A stretch of DNA of 5,413 bases from positions 1 to 5,413 of the forward strand of contig JAQVQF010000150.1 in assembly GCA_028701715.1 (NCBI GenBank), read 5' to 3'. The position numbers were made by a program, and so were the translations under genes. Under the pieces are notes generated by a model. That model made no database searches. It was given only the letters and a program-made list of their open reading frames with translations, and was not told the DNA's origin. The DNA is from Eubacteriales bacterium (GTDB taxonomy: Bacteria; Bacillota; Clostridia; Oscillospirales; CAG-382). Shown piece after piece: positions 4,837 through 5,413 of this stretch. The stretch's first letter is position 1. Each line of letters starts with the position of its first letter.

Positions 4837-5413
4837 TCTATTTCCAGCGCCGCCAATACCAGGCGGGTAGTTTCTTTGAGTTCTTTCTGACCAATGACCG
4901 TTCTGACTATACCCTTTTTCTCATAATAAGCCTTAAGGGGTTCGGTCTGACTGTGATATGTTTCAAGACGATTTCCGACAACCTCGGGATCGTCGTCTTC
5001 TCTGGTGATGAGCGTCCCGCCGCCCTTGTCGCAATGGACGCTGTCCTTGCTCGGATTGAATACCAGCGAATAGGAAGCTCCGCAGTTGCCGCACAAACGA
5101 CGGGCGGACAGTCTTTCGATTATTTCCTTATCGGAAACCTCTATCGAAAGCACTATGTCGATTTTAACGCCCATAGCGTCGAGCGCTTCCGCCTGTGGTA
5201 TCGTTCTGGGAAAGCCGTCGAGTATATAGCCGCCGGCACAGTCGTTTTCGCCAAGGCGGTCTTTTATAATCGCGGTGACCACGTCGTCCGGAACAAGCTT
5301 GCCTGCTTCGACATATTCCTTTGCCTTTAATCCCGTGGGAGTGCCGTTCTTCATGGCTTCCCGGAGGACGGCTCCGGTGGATATTGTGGGTATTCCCAGA
5401 CGGTCGCATATAA
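4833..5413 (-). CDS. adk: Adenylate kinase, 5' end outside the window
   Basis: Adenylate kinase interconverts ATP + AMP and 2 ADP in the cytoplasm. The reading frame is open to the window edge and gives 192 visible residues starting ICDRLGIPTISTGAVLRE. By alignment with E. coli Adk about 19 residues, including the P-loop, are missing. The ATG at 5352-5354 is internal (methionine in REAMKNG). Visible hallmarks are STGAVLRE (AMP site, with Ala where Asp is common), GKLVPDDV, GGYILDGFPRTIPQAEAL, the RR before the lid, TREDDDPEVVGNRL and YHSQTEPLKAYYEKKG. The lid is of the long type with C-X2-C (codons 5091-5093 and 5082-5084) and a third Cys (5031-5033), but the fourth ligand position (5022-5024), usually Cys or Asp, is Gly. 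The stop overlaps the map start by 4 bases. Confidence 0.98.
   Translation of the reverse strand, partial: ICDRLGIPTISTGAVLREAMKNGTPTGLKAKEYVEAGKLVPDDVVTAIIKDRLGENDCAGGYILDGFPRTIPQAEALDAMGVKIDIVLSIEVSDKEIIERLSARRLCGNCGASYSLVFNPSKDSVHCDKGGGTLITREDDDPEVVGNRLETYHSQTEPLKAYYEKKGIVRTVIGQKELKETTRLVLAALEIE

Overview
The window is the distal end of the conserved ribosomal-protein/RNA-polymerase-alpha cluster of a bacterium, read almost entirely on the minus strand. In transcription order (right to left) it holds adk (5' end cut by the window), map, a small KOW-type RNA-binding protein gene, infA, rpmJ, rpsM, rpsK, rpsD, rpoA and rplQ, then a rho-independent terminator and a 68-codon hypothetical gene. 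At the far left the last 34 codons of a plus-strand endonuclease/exonuclease/phosphatase-family gene run convergently toward the cluster.

The organism looks like a Gram-positive Firmicute, most likely of class Clostridia. The evidence is the map / KOW gene / infA / rpmJ / rpsM / rpsK / rpsD / rpoA / rplQ order, strong AGGAGG-type Shine-Dalgarno sites before nearly every gene, cysteine-containing (zinc) forms of S4 and L36, and an adenylate kinase with a cysteine-bearing lid. Base composition is moderate. Genus cannot be told from the sequence.

The genes serve translation and its coupling to growth. adk supplies ADP from AMP and ATP, map removes the initiator methionine, infA encodes initiation factor IF1, and rpmJ, rpsM, rpsK, rpsD and rplQ encode ribosomal proteins. 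rpoA encodes the assembly platform of RNA polymerase. Spacing is tight: adk and map overlap by 4 nt, and the rpmJ/rpsM and rpsM/rpsK junctions place the stop codon against the next Shine-Dalgarno. This fits one polycistronic message. No convincing internal promoter was found.

No new multi-gene system is evident; this is a housekeeping region. The points that deserve a second look are: infA, which lacks a usable ATG/GTG/TTG start and appears to begin at CTG; an adenylate kinase lid in which the fourth zinc-ligand position is glycine; a perfect 7-bp stem-loop between map and the KOW gene; a run of TGA stops in all three frames just before infA; a 14-bp direct repeat between the convergent genes at the left; and the small orphan gene just past the terminator.
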